Shown in pieces: positions 50,381-58,316 of a stretch of DNA of 64,000 nt (position 1 is its first letter; each line of letters starts with the position of its first letter). The DNA lies in contig JABLXH010000014.1 of the NCBI GenBank assembly GCA_013178155.1, positions 1 to 64,000 of the forward strand. The letters run 5' to 3'. The notes under the pieces are model-generated. The model was not told where the DNA came from. It did not search any database and saw only the letters and a list, made by a program, of their open reading frames with translations. The DNA is from Armatimonadota bacterium (lineage in GTDB: Bacteria > Armatimonadota > Zipacnadia > Zipacnadales > UBA11051). The position numbers and the translations under genes were made by a program.

Positions 50381-51382
50381 AAGGTCCTGCAGGTCCACGA
50401 ACTCGTCGCTCGGTCGGGGCGCGAGAGGAGCGGGCCCGAGAAGGGCGGTCTGAACCATGACCTGTCCCGCCTGGGCCGCCAGCACCTTCAGCAGGGCGGC
50501 CTGGCGGTCGGTGAAGGGCTGCAGCGGGTCGAAGAGCAGCATGGCGCCGGCGGTGCCTGTGGTGGACTGAAGTGGTATAGCCATGGCGGAGGCCAGCCCC
50601 AGTAAGGCGAAGGGGCCCGAGGCGGTGTCGGGATCGGCGAGGAGTTCGGGGGCGATGACAGGGCTGCCGGTGTCAAGGCAGCGTTTGAGGAGCGGGTCGG
50701 AGGCCGGGACACTCAGGCCAGCAAGGTCGTGGGCAGCCTCTCCCTCGGCAGTGATGAAGCGGAAATCGGAAGTGCCGGCGGGCGAAGGTGGCAGGCGGCG
50801 GCCGAGGGCGGCCGTGCGGGCGGTTGTCAACTGCATTGAGGCCCGCAGGACTTCTGCCAGCACGGGCAAGGGGCCGTCGGCGAGGGTGAGCTTGCGGCCG
50901 AGGTTGAGGAAGGCAGTGAGCTCCTCGGTGACCACCTCGACCTGTCGCCGCAGTTCCTGGTTCATGGAGTCGAGCTGCTGCACGAGTTCACGGTTCTGGA
51001 CTGACAACTGGCGTTGCTCAAGCCCCCGGGCGACGACGCGGGTCAGATCCTGAACACTGAAGGGCTTGCGCAGGAAGTCATAGGCGCCGCGGCGCACGGC
51101 CTCGATGGCGGCCTCAAGGGAGGCATGGCCGGTCATCAGTACAAGAAGCACATCGGGATCAGCTTCGCGCAGGGCGGACATGATGGTCAGGCCATCCATG
51201 TCGGGCAGGACCAGGTCGAGTACGGCAGCATCAAAGGGCTGATGGGCGAAACACTGCAAGGCGTCGGTGGCGGTGACGGCAGGGGTGACCTGGTAGCCGG
51301 CTTGCTGCAAGGCCTCGGCGCAAGCCTGTCTCAGGGCGTCGTCGTCATCCACCAGCAGTATGCGAGCGGGTGCAGTGGCCAT
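50357..51382 (-). CDS. Response regulator with REC, coiled-coil and GAF-like domains
   Basis: A protein of 341 residues. The receiver domain (1-120) is complete: LLVDDDDALR acidic pocket, phospho-acceptor Asp in AVLDLVLPDMDG (about residue 56), LMTGHAS and DFLRKPF. A coiled coil (VARGLEQRQLSVQNRELVQQLDSMNQELRRQVEVV) leads to a GAF-like domain (AAHDLAGLSVPASDPLLKRCLD, GLASAMAIPLQSTTGTAGAMLLF). There is no DNA-binding or enzymatic output domain, and no histidine kinase is adjacent. It may relay a signal by protein-protein contact. It is downstream of the acylphosphatase gene and probably in the same operon. Confidence 0.88.
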   Translation of the reverse strand: MATAPARILLVDDDDALRQACAEALQQAGYQVTPAVTATDALQCFAHQPFDAAVLDLVLPDMDGLTIMSALREADPDVLLVLMTGHASLEAAIEAVRRGAYDFLRKPFSVQDLTRVVARGLEQRQLSVQNRELVQQLDSMNQELRRQVEVVTEELTAFLNLGRKLTLADGPLPVLAEVLRASMQLTTARTAALGRRLPPSPAGTSDFRFITAEGEAAHDLAGLSVPASDPLLKRCLDTGSPVIAPELLADPDTASGPFALLGLASAMAIPLQSTTGTAGAMLLFDPLQPFTDRQAALLKVLAAQAGQVMVQTALLGPAPLAPRPSDEFVDLQDLLSTRRSP

Positions 51383-51423
51383 GGCGTGTAGATCTCCGGA
51401 GCCAGATGGAGAGTGACGGGGGC

Positions 51424-51708
51424 CTAGTAGGAGGTGCCGCGGACGGTGAAACTGGCGAATTCTCCTGTAGGCTCAGCCCAAGACACCTGAACGTTGGTCA
51501 CACGGGCGGCGCGGGGACCTGCCTCCAGGACCTGCAGCAGATTGCGCAGGTCGTGTTCTTCTCCCTCGGCGACCACCTCGACTTCGCCCCCCATGAGGTT
51601 GCGCACATAGCCTCGCAGTCGAAGGCGCTGGGCGCGCAGCGCGACGAATCCCCGGAAGCCGACTCCCTGCACATGCCCGCTGACCCGTGCCTGCAGCCGC
51701 CTGACCAA
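51424..51708 (-). CDS. acyP: Acylphosphatase
   Basis: A protein of 94 residues. The start is TTG 51708: AAGGTGA lies just upstream, and the competing GTG is in another frame. Both active-site parts are present: GHVQGVGFRGFV, with the catalytic Arg, and GYVRNLMGGEVEVVAEG, with the catalytic Asn. It hydrolyses acyl phosphates such as carbamoyl and acetyl phosphate in the cytoplasm. It follows the small membrane protein by 22 bases and precedes the response regulator by 41, suggesting an operon. A link between acyl phosphate and REC phosphorylation is possible, but only inferred. Confidence 0.93.
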   Translation of the reverse strand: MVRRLQARVSGHVQGVGFRGFVALRAQRLRLRGYVRNLMGGEVEVVAEGEEHDLRNLLQVLEAGPRAARVTNVQVSWAEPTGEFASFTVRGTSY

Positions 51709-51730
51709 AGCGTCACCTTCCCCTGCATCT

Positions 51731-52111
51731 TCATTCCCGCGTGACGACTTGCCGCGTCATGGCGGCACCCTTTCCAGCGACGATGCCGGCCAACCAGCCC
51801 AGAACCAGGAGCGCGATGAGCTTGGCCACAAAGGTGGCGAGAAGCACCGCCAGTGAAGGCGAGCGCTCCGGGGAGGTCTTGATGCTGCCTGCGGGGGGTG
51901 TGAAGGCGGGAGTGGCGCCGGACACCGTTACCTGCTGGCTGGCGGGCTGGGCGCCGAAGGTCTCGCTGCTGATGCTGAGGTAGAGATGGTAGGCCGAATA
52001 GAAGACAAAGATGAGCATGGCAACGCCGGCCAGGAAAACGATGATTCCCAGGACCTGGTTGACCATCTGGGTGCTGGTTGGCCGCTCCGCGGGCGCTTCG
52101 CCCAATCCCAT
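51731..52111 (-). CDS. Small two-helix membrane protein
   Basis: A protein of 126 residues, with AAAGGAGAG immediately before the ATG. It has two hydrophobic helices (VLGIIVFLAGVAMLIFVFYSAYHLYL and LLATFVAKLIALLVLGWLAGIVAG) joined by a Ser/Thr/Pro-rich, probably periplasmic, loop (GAQPASQQVTVSGATPAF). No recognisable family; function unknown. It is the first gene under the strong promoter 52132-52161 and lies upstream of the acylphosphatase and response-regulator genes. Confidence 0.72.
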   Translation of the reverse strand: MGLGEAPAERPTSTQMVNQVLGIIVFLAGVAMLIFVFYSAYHLYLSISSETFGAQPASQQVTVSGATPAFTPPAGSIKTSPERSPSLAVLLATFVAKLIALLVLGWLAGIVAGKGAAMTRQVVTRE

Positions 52112-52131
52112 CTCTCCTTTGCAGGACCTGG

Positions 52132-52161
52132 ATTATAGCACAGCGCCAGAATCCGGGGCAA
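52132..52161 (-). promoter_or_regulatory. Promoter of the membrane protein-acylphosphatase-response regulator operon
   Basis: On the minus strand TTGCCC (-35, 52156-52161), an 18-base spacer and a perfect TATAAT (-10, 52132-52137). It lies at the very 3' end of the carboxypeptidase coding sequence, whose stop is at 52133-52135. Confidence 0.65.
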
Positions 52162-53137
52162 CCCGGGCACGGGCGCTGAGGACGTCGGTCAGCGTGGCCA
52201 CAATGGCGGCCTCACAGAGCTGCTGCTGGACGGGAGGCGGGGTGAGAAGGCTGTTGTTCTGGACTTCCGAGGTGAGGATGGCCGTGTCAGCATAGATGTC
52301 GCCGAAGGTGTTGACGAAGTACTGGCGCTCCTGGCCGGTGTAGCCCAGAGGCGCGAACTCGGGGATTGGTCGCGCACCGGGGACATCGTTCCAGGCAGCG
52401 ATGAGAGCTTCCGCCCATCGCTGCTCGATCACCCTGAGTGGTTCGGGTTGGTCATTATAGAGCGTGGGGAGAATGACCATGGCGTTGTGGGTGGAGCCCA
52501 CAAACTCGGTCTGATGGAGATCGAGCATCCGATCCCAGTGGCGTCGCGCACGCAACTCACGAAGCCAGCCCATGAGGGTGGAGCGATGATGACGGTTAGG
52601 CTCGACGTACTCGTGCTCTGAGACTTGCTCGTAGACGATACCGCAGCGCAGAGGCAGGTTCTCCTCACGGGTATCGTCCCAGAGGTCTACCCGCTTCCAC
52701 ATCAGCCCCGTGTCCGGGTCCACCCCGCGCATCCAGGTCCAGAACTCTTCGTTCGTGTATTGGCTGCCATCCCAGGCCTCCACGGGGGCGGCAGCCGTCC
52801 CGGTGGGGTTGGCGTCAGGCAGGAAGCAGATGACGGCCTCGGCCAGCCACTGGTCCCGGGGCAGGCTTGTGGGGTCGCCGGCCAGCGTGCGGCCGGTCAG
52901 GAGCTGGCACAGGACGTTCATCTGTGCCGCAATGGGCGCCGGCTCATGAGCATGGGGCTTGAAGCAAAGCACACCGCTTCTGCTCTCACCCACACCCGGG
53001 CCCGTGACAGTCAACGCCCAGACATCGCGGCCGGTGTACTGGCGGCGGCTCTCGACGGTCAACAGGTCAGGATGCTCGGCGCGCCAGCGAGCAACAAGAG
53101 CGTCAACGTCATCGGGGCGAGATAACCAGTTGGACAT
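52133..53137 (-). CDS. M14-family zinc carboxypeptidase
   Basis: A protein of 334 residues; AGAAGG precedes the ATG. The zinc ligands fit M14: HxxE in KPHAHEPAP (about residues 62-65) and the third His in LDLHQTEF (about 200). The catalytic Glu is probably in AILTSEVQNN near residue 300, and PDANPTG follows the first metal site as in other M14 enzymes. There is no signal peptide, so it is probably an intracellular enzyme of the uncharacterised M14 branch. It could remove C-terminal residues of peptides or act on gamma-glutamyl or amide bonds. The promoter of the next operon lies over its stop codon. Confidence 0.85.
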   Translation of the reverse strand: MSNWLSRPDDVDALVARWRAEHPDLLTVESRRQYTGRDVWALTVTGPGVGESRSGVLCFKPHAHEPAPIAAQMNVLCQLLTGRTLAGDPTSLPRDQWLAEAVICFLPDANPTGTAAAPVEAWDGSQYTNEEFWTWMRGVDPDTGLMWKRVDLWDDTREENLPLRCGIVYEQVSEHEYVEPNRHHRSTLMGWLRELRARRHWDRMLDLHQTEFVGSTHNAMVILPTLYNDQPEPLRVIEQRWAEALIAAWNDVPGARPIPEFAPLGYTGQERQYFVNTFGDIYADTAILTSEVQNNSLLTPPPVQQQLCEAAIVATLTDVLSARARVAPDSGAVL

Positions 53138-53504
53138 GAGGGACCTTCTGCTCTCTGTAGGGCTAGTGACCGCGTATTGCGGGGCTGTCTGCTGCCACGT
53201 GCCAGGTTGTGGGTGATGTGGCAGTAACAGGTAGACGATGTGGAAACTCCTGCGCCGCGTCGTGGGCCGAGAGTAAAAGTTTGGCCGTGATAACTTGATC
53301 AGACCAGTACAGAAAAGGAGGCTGGTTTCATGATTGCTGTGTTACCTACTGTTGGTTTCCACAGCGTTTTCCACAGGTCACATCGCCTCAGCCAAGCGTT
53401 TTTCGCACCGACACGAGGAATGGTCCACCCGCACGGCAGGAACAGAGACGGCAACAGCGAATTCCTAGTTCGTATGGCTCAATTCTTCTGTCCGGAGGGG
53501 TCCC
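53138..53504. other. Less GC-rich 367-base region with DnaA-box-like sequences
   Basis: This stretch has no secure gene and is visibly richer in A/T from about 53260 to 53420. It contains TTTTCCACA (53367-53375, one mismatch to TTATCCACA) and GTTTCCACA at 53355-53363 and, inverted, 53239-53247. A strong Shine-Dalgarno (AAAAGGAGG) precedes ATG 53330. It might be a promoter region, an origin fragment, or the leader of the beta-helix gene. No clear -35/-10 pair was found. Confidence 0.35.
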
Positions 53505-53572
53505 ATGATTCGCCAGACCTGCTGGCTCTGCCTGCTTTCCGGCTGCATAGCCTTGCTCGTCGTACCCCTTAG
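53330..53572 (+). CDS. Possible small ORF (80 codons) with strong ribosome site
   Basis: The ATG at 53330 follows AAAAGGAGG by eight bases, one of the best ribosome sites in the window. The predicted product (IAVLPTVGFHSVFHRSHRL...) has no recognisable domain, is not GC-biased at third positions like its neighbours, and overlaps the beta-helix gene by 68 bases in another frame. It may be a leader peptide or not a gene at all. Confidence 0.2.
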   Translation: MIAVLPTVGFHSVFHRSHRLSQAFFAPTRGMVHPHGRNRDGNSEFLVRMAQFFCPEGSHDSPDLLALPAFRLHSLARRTP

Positions 53573-55787
53573 CGCCGCAACTATCAACGTGCCCTTGGGC
53601 AGCTCGATCCAAACAGCCATTGATGGCGCCAAGACCGGTGATGTCATCCAGCTTGCCGCGGGCACCTACACCCAGCGCATTGACTTCAAGGGCAAGGCCG
53701 TCAAGGTCCGCGGCACCACGACGTTGATGATGCTGAAGACCACCCTCGACGGTAACAGCACGACCCAACCGACCGTGAGCTTCGTCTCCGGCGAGACCCG
53801 CAGCGCGATCCTGGAAGATCTCATCGTGACTGGCGGCGACCGTGGCATCAAGGTGGTGTCATCTGCTGGCGGCACTGCCAGTAGCCCTACCATCCGCCGC
53901 TGCCGGGTTACCGGCAACACGACCAAGCTCAACGGCGCTGGCCTCTATGCCGAAGAGTCAGCTCTGCTTGTGGATAGCTGCACCTTCAGCAACAACAGCA
54001 CTGACATCAATGGCGGGGGTGTCTGTCTGGCTTCCTGTGACGGAGCGGAGGTCCTGGACTGCGTCCTGAGTGGCAACGTCGCCGGCGCTCGCGGCGGCGG
54101 CCTCGTCACCTACACAACTCATGCTGCCACTGTCAACGGCTGCGTCGTCTACGACAACATCGCCGGCTCCGACGGCGGAGGCCTCTGCCTTCTCGAGAAC
54201 GGATTCCAGGTCACTGGCTGCGTGGTTCACAGCAACGCCGCGACCGGCGACGGCGGCGGCATCTGGGCCACGAGCGGCTACGGCACAACTCGCCTCAGCG
54301 ACAACCAGGTCTTCGGCAACAGCGCGGGGGGCAACGGCGGCGGTGTGTGCCTGGACAACTACGTCACCACCAGCGACCGCAACCTCGTCTATGGCAACGA
54401 GGCGACGGGTGCGGGCGGCGGGGCCTTCGTGGACAACAATGCGCTCATGAGTGGCTGGATCATCGCCGGCAACCAGGCGGCGACGGCCGGCGGCCTGGCG
54501 ATCCATAGTGCAAACCCGCGCTTTCGCAACGGCATCGTCGCCTTCAACGGGCCCGGCGGCGGTATTGACGGTAGCGGCACGCCGGCCAGCGCTTTCGCCT
54601 ACTGCTGCATCTTCGGCAACACCCCTGCTGACCTGAGCAACCTCACGGGGGTCATCGGCAGCAACGGCAACATCTCAGGCGACCCGCGCTTCGCCAATGC
54701 TGATGACGGCGATTTCCGCCTTAAGTCCTGCAACGGCCGTTGGAACCCGCTAAGCGGCGCCTGGGTCTACGACAACGTCACCAGCCCCTGCATCAGCACC
54801 GGCGACCCGGCCCTGGCCTATGCCAGTGAGCCCGCGCCCAACGGTGGCCGGATCAACATGGGCGTCCACGGCAACACGGCCGAGGCCTCCAAGGACAGCA
54901 TCGTCTTCACTCGGCGACCCGGGTGGCAGTTGACCGACGTGCCGCCCATGCAGCCGATCTTCCTGCGCTTCCGCAAGCAAGTCGTCGAGGGCAGCGTGGA
55001 GCAGCGCCTTTCGGTCACGCCCGAGGGAGGCACGGCTCTGGCTGGTACTTTCACCTGGACGCAGCCCTTCCTGGAGGTGGAGTGGCGGCCAGACGGCCCG
55101 CTGCCCCAGGGGACCAAGCTCACGGCGAGCCTGGCCACGGGCATTCGCGCCCGCGATGGGCAGACCTACGACTGGAGCGAGACCTGGGATTTCACGACGG
55201 GCAACCAGCCAGGTATCATCGCCCACCTGCCCACAGGCGCCGACGTGGCCACCAACTCGCGGGTGAAGATCACCTTCGATATGCCCATGCATCGCGTGTC
55301 GTGTCAAACCAACTTCCGCATCACGCCGGAGGTCGCCGGCACCTTCGCGTGGTCCGGCAACCAGCTCATCTTCCGGCCCGACGGGCCCCTGGCGCCCAGT
55401 ACCACCTACACCGTCAAGGAGTACCGCAAGGCACGCAGCAACTCCGGCGTGGAAATGGGTTGGCCTTTCTCCTGGAGCTTCACTACCGGTACGGGCACGG
55501 CGGGCCTGGCTCTGAGTGCCAGCGCCGCGACAACCGGTTCGAGGGCAGCGGCCATCACCGTGAGGCTCTCGTCGGCCGCCACCGTGCAGGCCAGCATCAT
55601 GAATCTGGCAGGGCGGGAGGTGGCGGTGCTCCCGGGGCGAGAGTGCGCGGCGGGCGTAACCACTGTGCTATGGGATGGCCGTTCGCGCAGCGGCACGGCG
55701 ACCCCAGCCGGACGCTATCTGGTGCGTGTGGTGGCCCTGGGGCCAAATGGCACCAGGACCAGTTGCCTGGCGCTGCTGCAGCGCTGA
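53505..55787 (+). CDS. Secreted beta-helix protein with SbsA-Ig and FlgD-Ig-like C-terminal domains
   Basis: A protein of 760 residues with a signal peptide (WLCLLSGCIALLVVPLSA) and GGAGGGG before the ATG. Residues 25-460 are a right-handed parallel beta helix with regular GGG-L/V turns (DINGGGVCLAS, ARGGGLVTY, SDGGGLCLL, GDGGGIWAT, GNGGGVCLD, GAGGGAFVD). Two SbsA-type Ig-like domains follow (FTRRPGWQLTDVPPMQPIFLRF and IIAHLPTGADVATNSRVKITF). The last 90 residues are FlgD-Ig-like (VQASIMNLAGREVAVLPG...GTATPAGRYLVRVVA). FlgD-Ig or sorting-type tails often anchor or export surface proteins. Probably cell-surface polymer binding. Confidence 0.83.
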   Translation: MIRQTCWLCLLSGCIALLVVPLSAATINVPLGSSIQTAIDGAKTGDVIQLAAGTYTQRIDFKGKAVKVRGTTTLMMLKTTLDGNSTTQPTVSFVSGETRSAILEDLIVTGGDRGIKVVSSAGGTASSPTIRRCRVTGNTTKLNGAGLYAEESALLVDSCTFSNNSTDINGGGVCLASCDGAEVLDCVLSGNVAGARGGGLVTYTTHAATVNGCVVYDNIAGSDGGGLCLLENGFQVTGCVVHSNAATGDGGGIWATSGYGTTRLSDNQVFGNSAGGNGGGVCLDNYVTTSDRNLVYGNEATGAGGGAFVDNNALMSGWIIAGNQAATAGGLAIHSANPRFRNGIVAFNGPGGGIDGSGTPASAFAYCCIFGNTPADLSNLTGVIGSNGNISGDPRFANADDGDFRLKSCNGRWNPLSGAWVYDNVTSPCISTGDPALAYASEPAPNGGRINMGVHGNTAEASKDSIVFTRRPGWQLTDVPPMQPIFLRFRKQVVEGSVEQRLSVTPEGGTALAGTFTWTQPFLEVEWRPDGPLPQGTKLTASLATGIRARDGQTYDWSETWDFTTGNQPGIIAHLPTGADVATNSRVKITFDMPMHRVSCQTNFRITPEVAGTFAWSGNQLIFRPDGPLAPSTTYTVKEYRKARSNSGVEMGWPFSWSFTTGTGTAGLALSASAATTGSRAAAITVRLSSAATVQASIMNLAGREVAVLPGRECAAGVTTVLWDGRSRSGTATPAGRYLVRVVALGPNGTRTSCLALLQR

Positions 55788-55854
55788 CCGGTTGTCAGCG
55801 GGGCATGCTTCGTGTAGGATGGAGGCCATCCTTCTCTCTGTGAAGTGGGCCTCC

Positions 55855-56883
55855 ATGGAGTTTCTTGGCGCGATTGTCCTGACTCTTATCGCGCTGGCGG
55901 TCATTCTCGCCGGATGCGAGCTGTTCACCAATGGCATCGAGTGGGTCGGCTGCAAGCTCAACCTGTCCACCGGAGCGGTGGGCAGTGTGCTGGCAGCGGT
56001 AGGTACGGCCTTGCCCGAGACGCTGGTGCCGATAGTGGCGCTGCTGGTGGTGCGCGGCGAGGCCTCCGAGGAGATTGGCATCGGCGCCATTCTGGGCGCT
56101 CCGTTCATGCTTTCGACCCTGGCCTTCCTGATGACCGGGGCCGCGGCGATCGTCTACCACCGTCGCGGCCGACGAGGTCTGGACCTCGTTGTCCACACCG
56201 ATACCCTTGGCCAGGACCTGGCGTACTTCATCGCGGTCTACGTGCTGGCCATAGGCGCCTCCTTCTTGCCGGGGCGGCCCTACAAGCTGGCCGTGGGCGC
56301 GGTGCTGATAGCGGCCTATTGCTACTACGTATACAGCCATTTCCGGCGCGAAGAGGAGAACGGTGCCGAGGACCTGCACCCACTGTACCTGCAGCGCAAC
56401 TGTGACGTGCCTCGGCTCCGCTATGTCCTGGTCCAGGTGGTCACCGCGCTGGCGGCTATCTTCCTGGGCGCGCACATTTTCGTCAGTAACCTCGAGAAGA
56501 TCTCAACGGTCCTGGCATCGGGTCTGCTGCACTGGGATGCCAAGACAATTGCTCTGGTGCTTTCCTTGACCATAACCCCGGTAGCCACGGAGCTTCCTGA
56601 GAAGTTCAACAGCATCATCTGGGTAGGCCGCGGCAAGGATACGCTGGCCCTGGGCAACATCACGGGCGCAATGGTGTTCCAGAGCTGTGTCCCTGTGGCC
56701 ATCGGCATCCTGCTGACCCCGTGGGAGCTGGAGACTCGGGCCGTGGCCTCGGCGGTGATCGCTCTGCTGTCAGGTGTTACCGTCTTTGTGGTCATGCGGG
56801 CGCAGCATCGGCTGTCACCTTACCTCCTCCTGATCGGAGCACCCCTCTATGCGGCCTGGCTGGTATACGCACTGCGTCACTGA
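55855..56883 (+). CDS. Sodium/calcium exchanger-family antiporter
   Basis: A protein of 342 residues with about ten membrane helices in two inverted halves. The alpha-repeat motifs of the CaCA superfamily are present: AVGSVLAAVGTALPETLVPIVALL (first) and SLTITPVATELPEKFNSII (second), each with the ion-binding Glu. A hydrophilic loop (HFRREEENGAEDLHPLYLQRN) separates the halves. It exchanges Na+ or H+ for Ca2+ across the inner membrane. The ATG at 55855 (MEFLGAIVLTLIAL) fits the family start, although an in-frame ATG at 55819 is possible. Neither has a good ribosome site. Confidence 0.87.
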   Translation: MEFLGAIVLTLIALAVILAGCELFTNGIEWVGCKLNLSTGAVGSVLAAVGTALPETLVPIVALLVVRGEASEEIGIGAILGAPFMLSTLAFLMTGAAAIVYHRRGRRGLDLVVHTDTLGQDLAYFIAVYVLAIGASFLPGRPYKLAVGAVLIAAYCYYVYSHFRREEENGAEDLHPLYLQRNCDVPRLRYVLVQVVTALAAIFLGAHIFVSNLEKISTVLASGLLHWDAKTIALVLSLTITPVATELPEKFNSIIWVGRGKDTLALGNITGAMVFQSCVPVAIGILLTPWELETRAVASAVIALLSGVTVFVVMRAQHRLSPYLLLIGAPLYAAWLVYALRH

Positions 56884-56904
56884 GGCCCATGGAGCGGGTG
56901 ACAG

Positions 56905-56933
56905 TTGCGCTGTGGCGCTCCCTTTGGCATAAT
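56905..56933 (+). promoter_or_regulatory. serS promoter
   Basis: TTGCGC (56905-56910), 17-base spacer, CATAAT (56928-56933). Transcription would begin near 56940, giving a leader of about 75 bases that holds the hairpin at 56958-56981. Confidence 0.6.
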
Positions 56934-56957
56934 AAGGTCAGTGAGTATCGCTGTACT

Positions 56958-56981
56958 GGGCCGGGCCTGCGTGCTCGGCCC
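56958..56981 (+). other. Leader hairpin of serS
   Basis: GGGCCG (56958-56963) pairs with CGGCCC (56976-56981). There is no T-box sequence or specifier loop and no U-run, so this is a simple leader stem. Confidence 0.4.
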
Positions 56982-57013
56982 GCGTTGTACGCCATGACAG
57001 GAGGCGCGTTGCC

Positions 57014-58291
57014 ATGATTGACCGGAGGATCATCCGCGAGGAGCCGGAGCTCATCCGCGAGGCGATCCGTCGGCGGCGCTCGGATTTCGATGTGGACGAG
57101 CTGATTGCGCTGGATGAGCGCCGACGTGAACTCCTGCAGGTGGAGCAGCTCAAGGCCGAGCGCAATGACCTCTCCAAGCAGATTGGCGAGGCCATGAAGC
57201 AGGGCGCCGACGTGGAGGCGCTGAAGGCGCGCGTGTCAGAGTTGAAGGGCCAGATCGCGGCGATGGAGGAGGAGCTCACAGAAATCGAACATAGGTTCGA
57301 ACAGCGAATGCTTGAGCTGCCCAACATACCGCTGCCGCAAGTGCCCGACGGCGATGGCGAAGAAGACAATGTCGTGCTGCACGAACGGGGTACCAAACCG
57401 ACCTTTGATTTCACCCCTCTCCCCCATTGGGAGATAGGTGAAGCCCTGGGCATCCTGGATTTCGGCAAGGCGGCCCGGATGGCGGGGGCGCGCTTTGTCA
57501 CCGACATTGGCGCGGCGGCAGCGATCGAGCGGGCACTGATCAACTTCATGCTTGATACACACACGCGCCGGCATGGCTACACTGAAATCTTTCCCCCACT
57601 CCTGGCCAATGAGCGTTCCCTCATCGGCACGGCAACGTTGCCAAAGTTTGATGCGGACCTGTTCAAAACCCGTGAGGGTTACTATCTGGTACCGACCGCC
57701 GAAGTACCGCTCACAAACATGCACCAGGGCGAGATCCTCGACGCAGGCATGTTGCCCCGACGGTACTGTGCCTATACGCCTTGCTTCCGCAGTGAGGCCG
57801 GGGCGGCCGGTCGAGAGTCGCGGGGTCTGATTCGGCTGCATCAGTTCAACAAGGTCGAGTTGATGAAATTCACCACACCCGAGCAGGCTTCGGAAGAGCA
57901 TGAGCAGTTGACGCGTGATGCCGAGGCGATCTTGGAGGCGCTAGGGCTTGCTTACCGGCGCGTCGCGCTCTGCACGGGCGACCTCGGCTTCCAGCCTGTG
58001 CAGACCTACGACCTGGAGGTCTGGATGCCGGGGATGGACCGCTGGGTCGAGATCTCCTCGTGCAGCCAGTATGGCGAGTTCCAGGCCCGGCGTTGCGAGA
58101 CACGCTACCGCCCGGCGGCGGACGCTCGGCCCGTCTACGTCCACACCATGAATGGCTCTGGCCTGGCCGTGGGCCGGACGCTTGCTGCCATTCTCGAGAA
58201 CTACCAGACCTCACAGGGAACCGTGGTGGTACCCGAGGTTCTCCGAGGGTACCTGGGCGGCCTGGTGGAGATACTGCCGGCACTGCCCTGA
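57014..58291 (+). CDS. serS: Seryl-tRNA synthetase
   Basis: A protein of 425 residues, the normal bacterial length, with GGAGG before the ATG. The N-terminal coiled-coil arm that holds tRNA-Ser covers about residues 30-105 (LQVEQLKAERNDLSKQIGEAMK). The class II catalytic core shows TAEVPLTNMH, motif 2 FRSEAGAAGRESRGLIRLHQFNK and motif 3 NGSGLAVGRTLAAILENYQ. It charges serine on tRNA-Ser and, in selenocysteine users, on tRNA-Sec. It has its own promoter (56905-56933) and is followed by two envelope-protein genes transcribed in the same direction. Confidence 0.97.
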   Translation: MIDRRIIREEPELIREAIRRRRSDFDVDELIALDERRRELLQVEQLKAERNDLSKQIGEAMKQGADVEALKARVSELKGQIAAMEEELTEIEHRFEQRMLELPNIPLPQVPDGDGEEDNVVLHERGTKPTFDFTPLPHWEIGEALGILDFGKAARMAGARFVTDIGAAAAIERALINFMLDTHTRRHGYTEIFPPLLANERSLIGTATLPKFDADLFKTREGYYLVPTAEVPLTNMHQGEILDAGMLPRRYCAYTPCFRSEAGAAGRESRGLIRLHQFNKVELMKFTTPEQASEEHEQLTRDAEAILEALGLAYRRVALCTGDLGFQPVQTYDLEVWMPGMDRWVEISSCSQYGEFQARRCETRYRPAADARPVYVHTMNGSGLAVGRTLAAILENYQTSQGTVVVPEVLRGYLGGLVEILPALP

Positions 58292-58316
58292 GCCTACCTC
58301 CGACCGGGACATCGCC

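Noticed and set aside
53138-53504. GC-skew switch marking a replication origin
   Set aside because: Spot counts of G and C on both sides were inconsistent; a proper cumulative skew was not possible by eye.
56934-57013. T-box riboswitch before serS
   Set aside because: No T-box consensus, no specifier loop and the leader is only about 75 bases.
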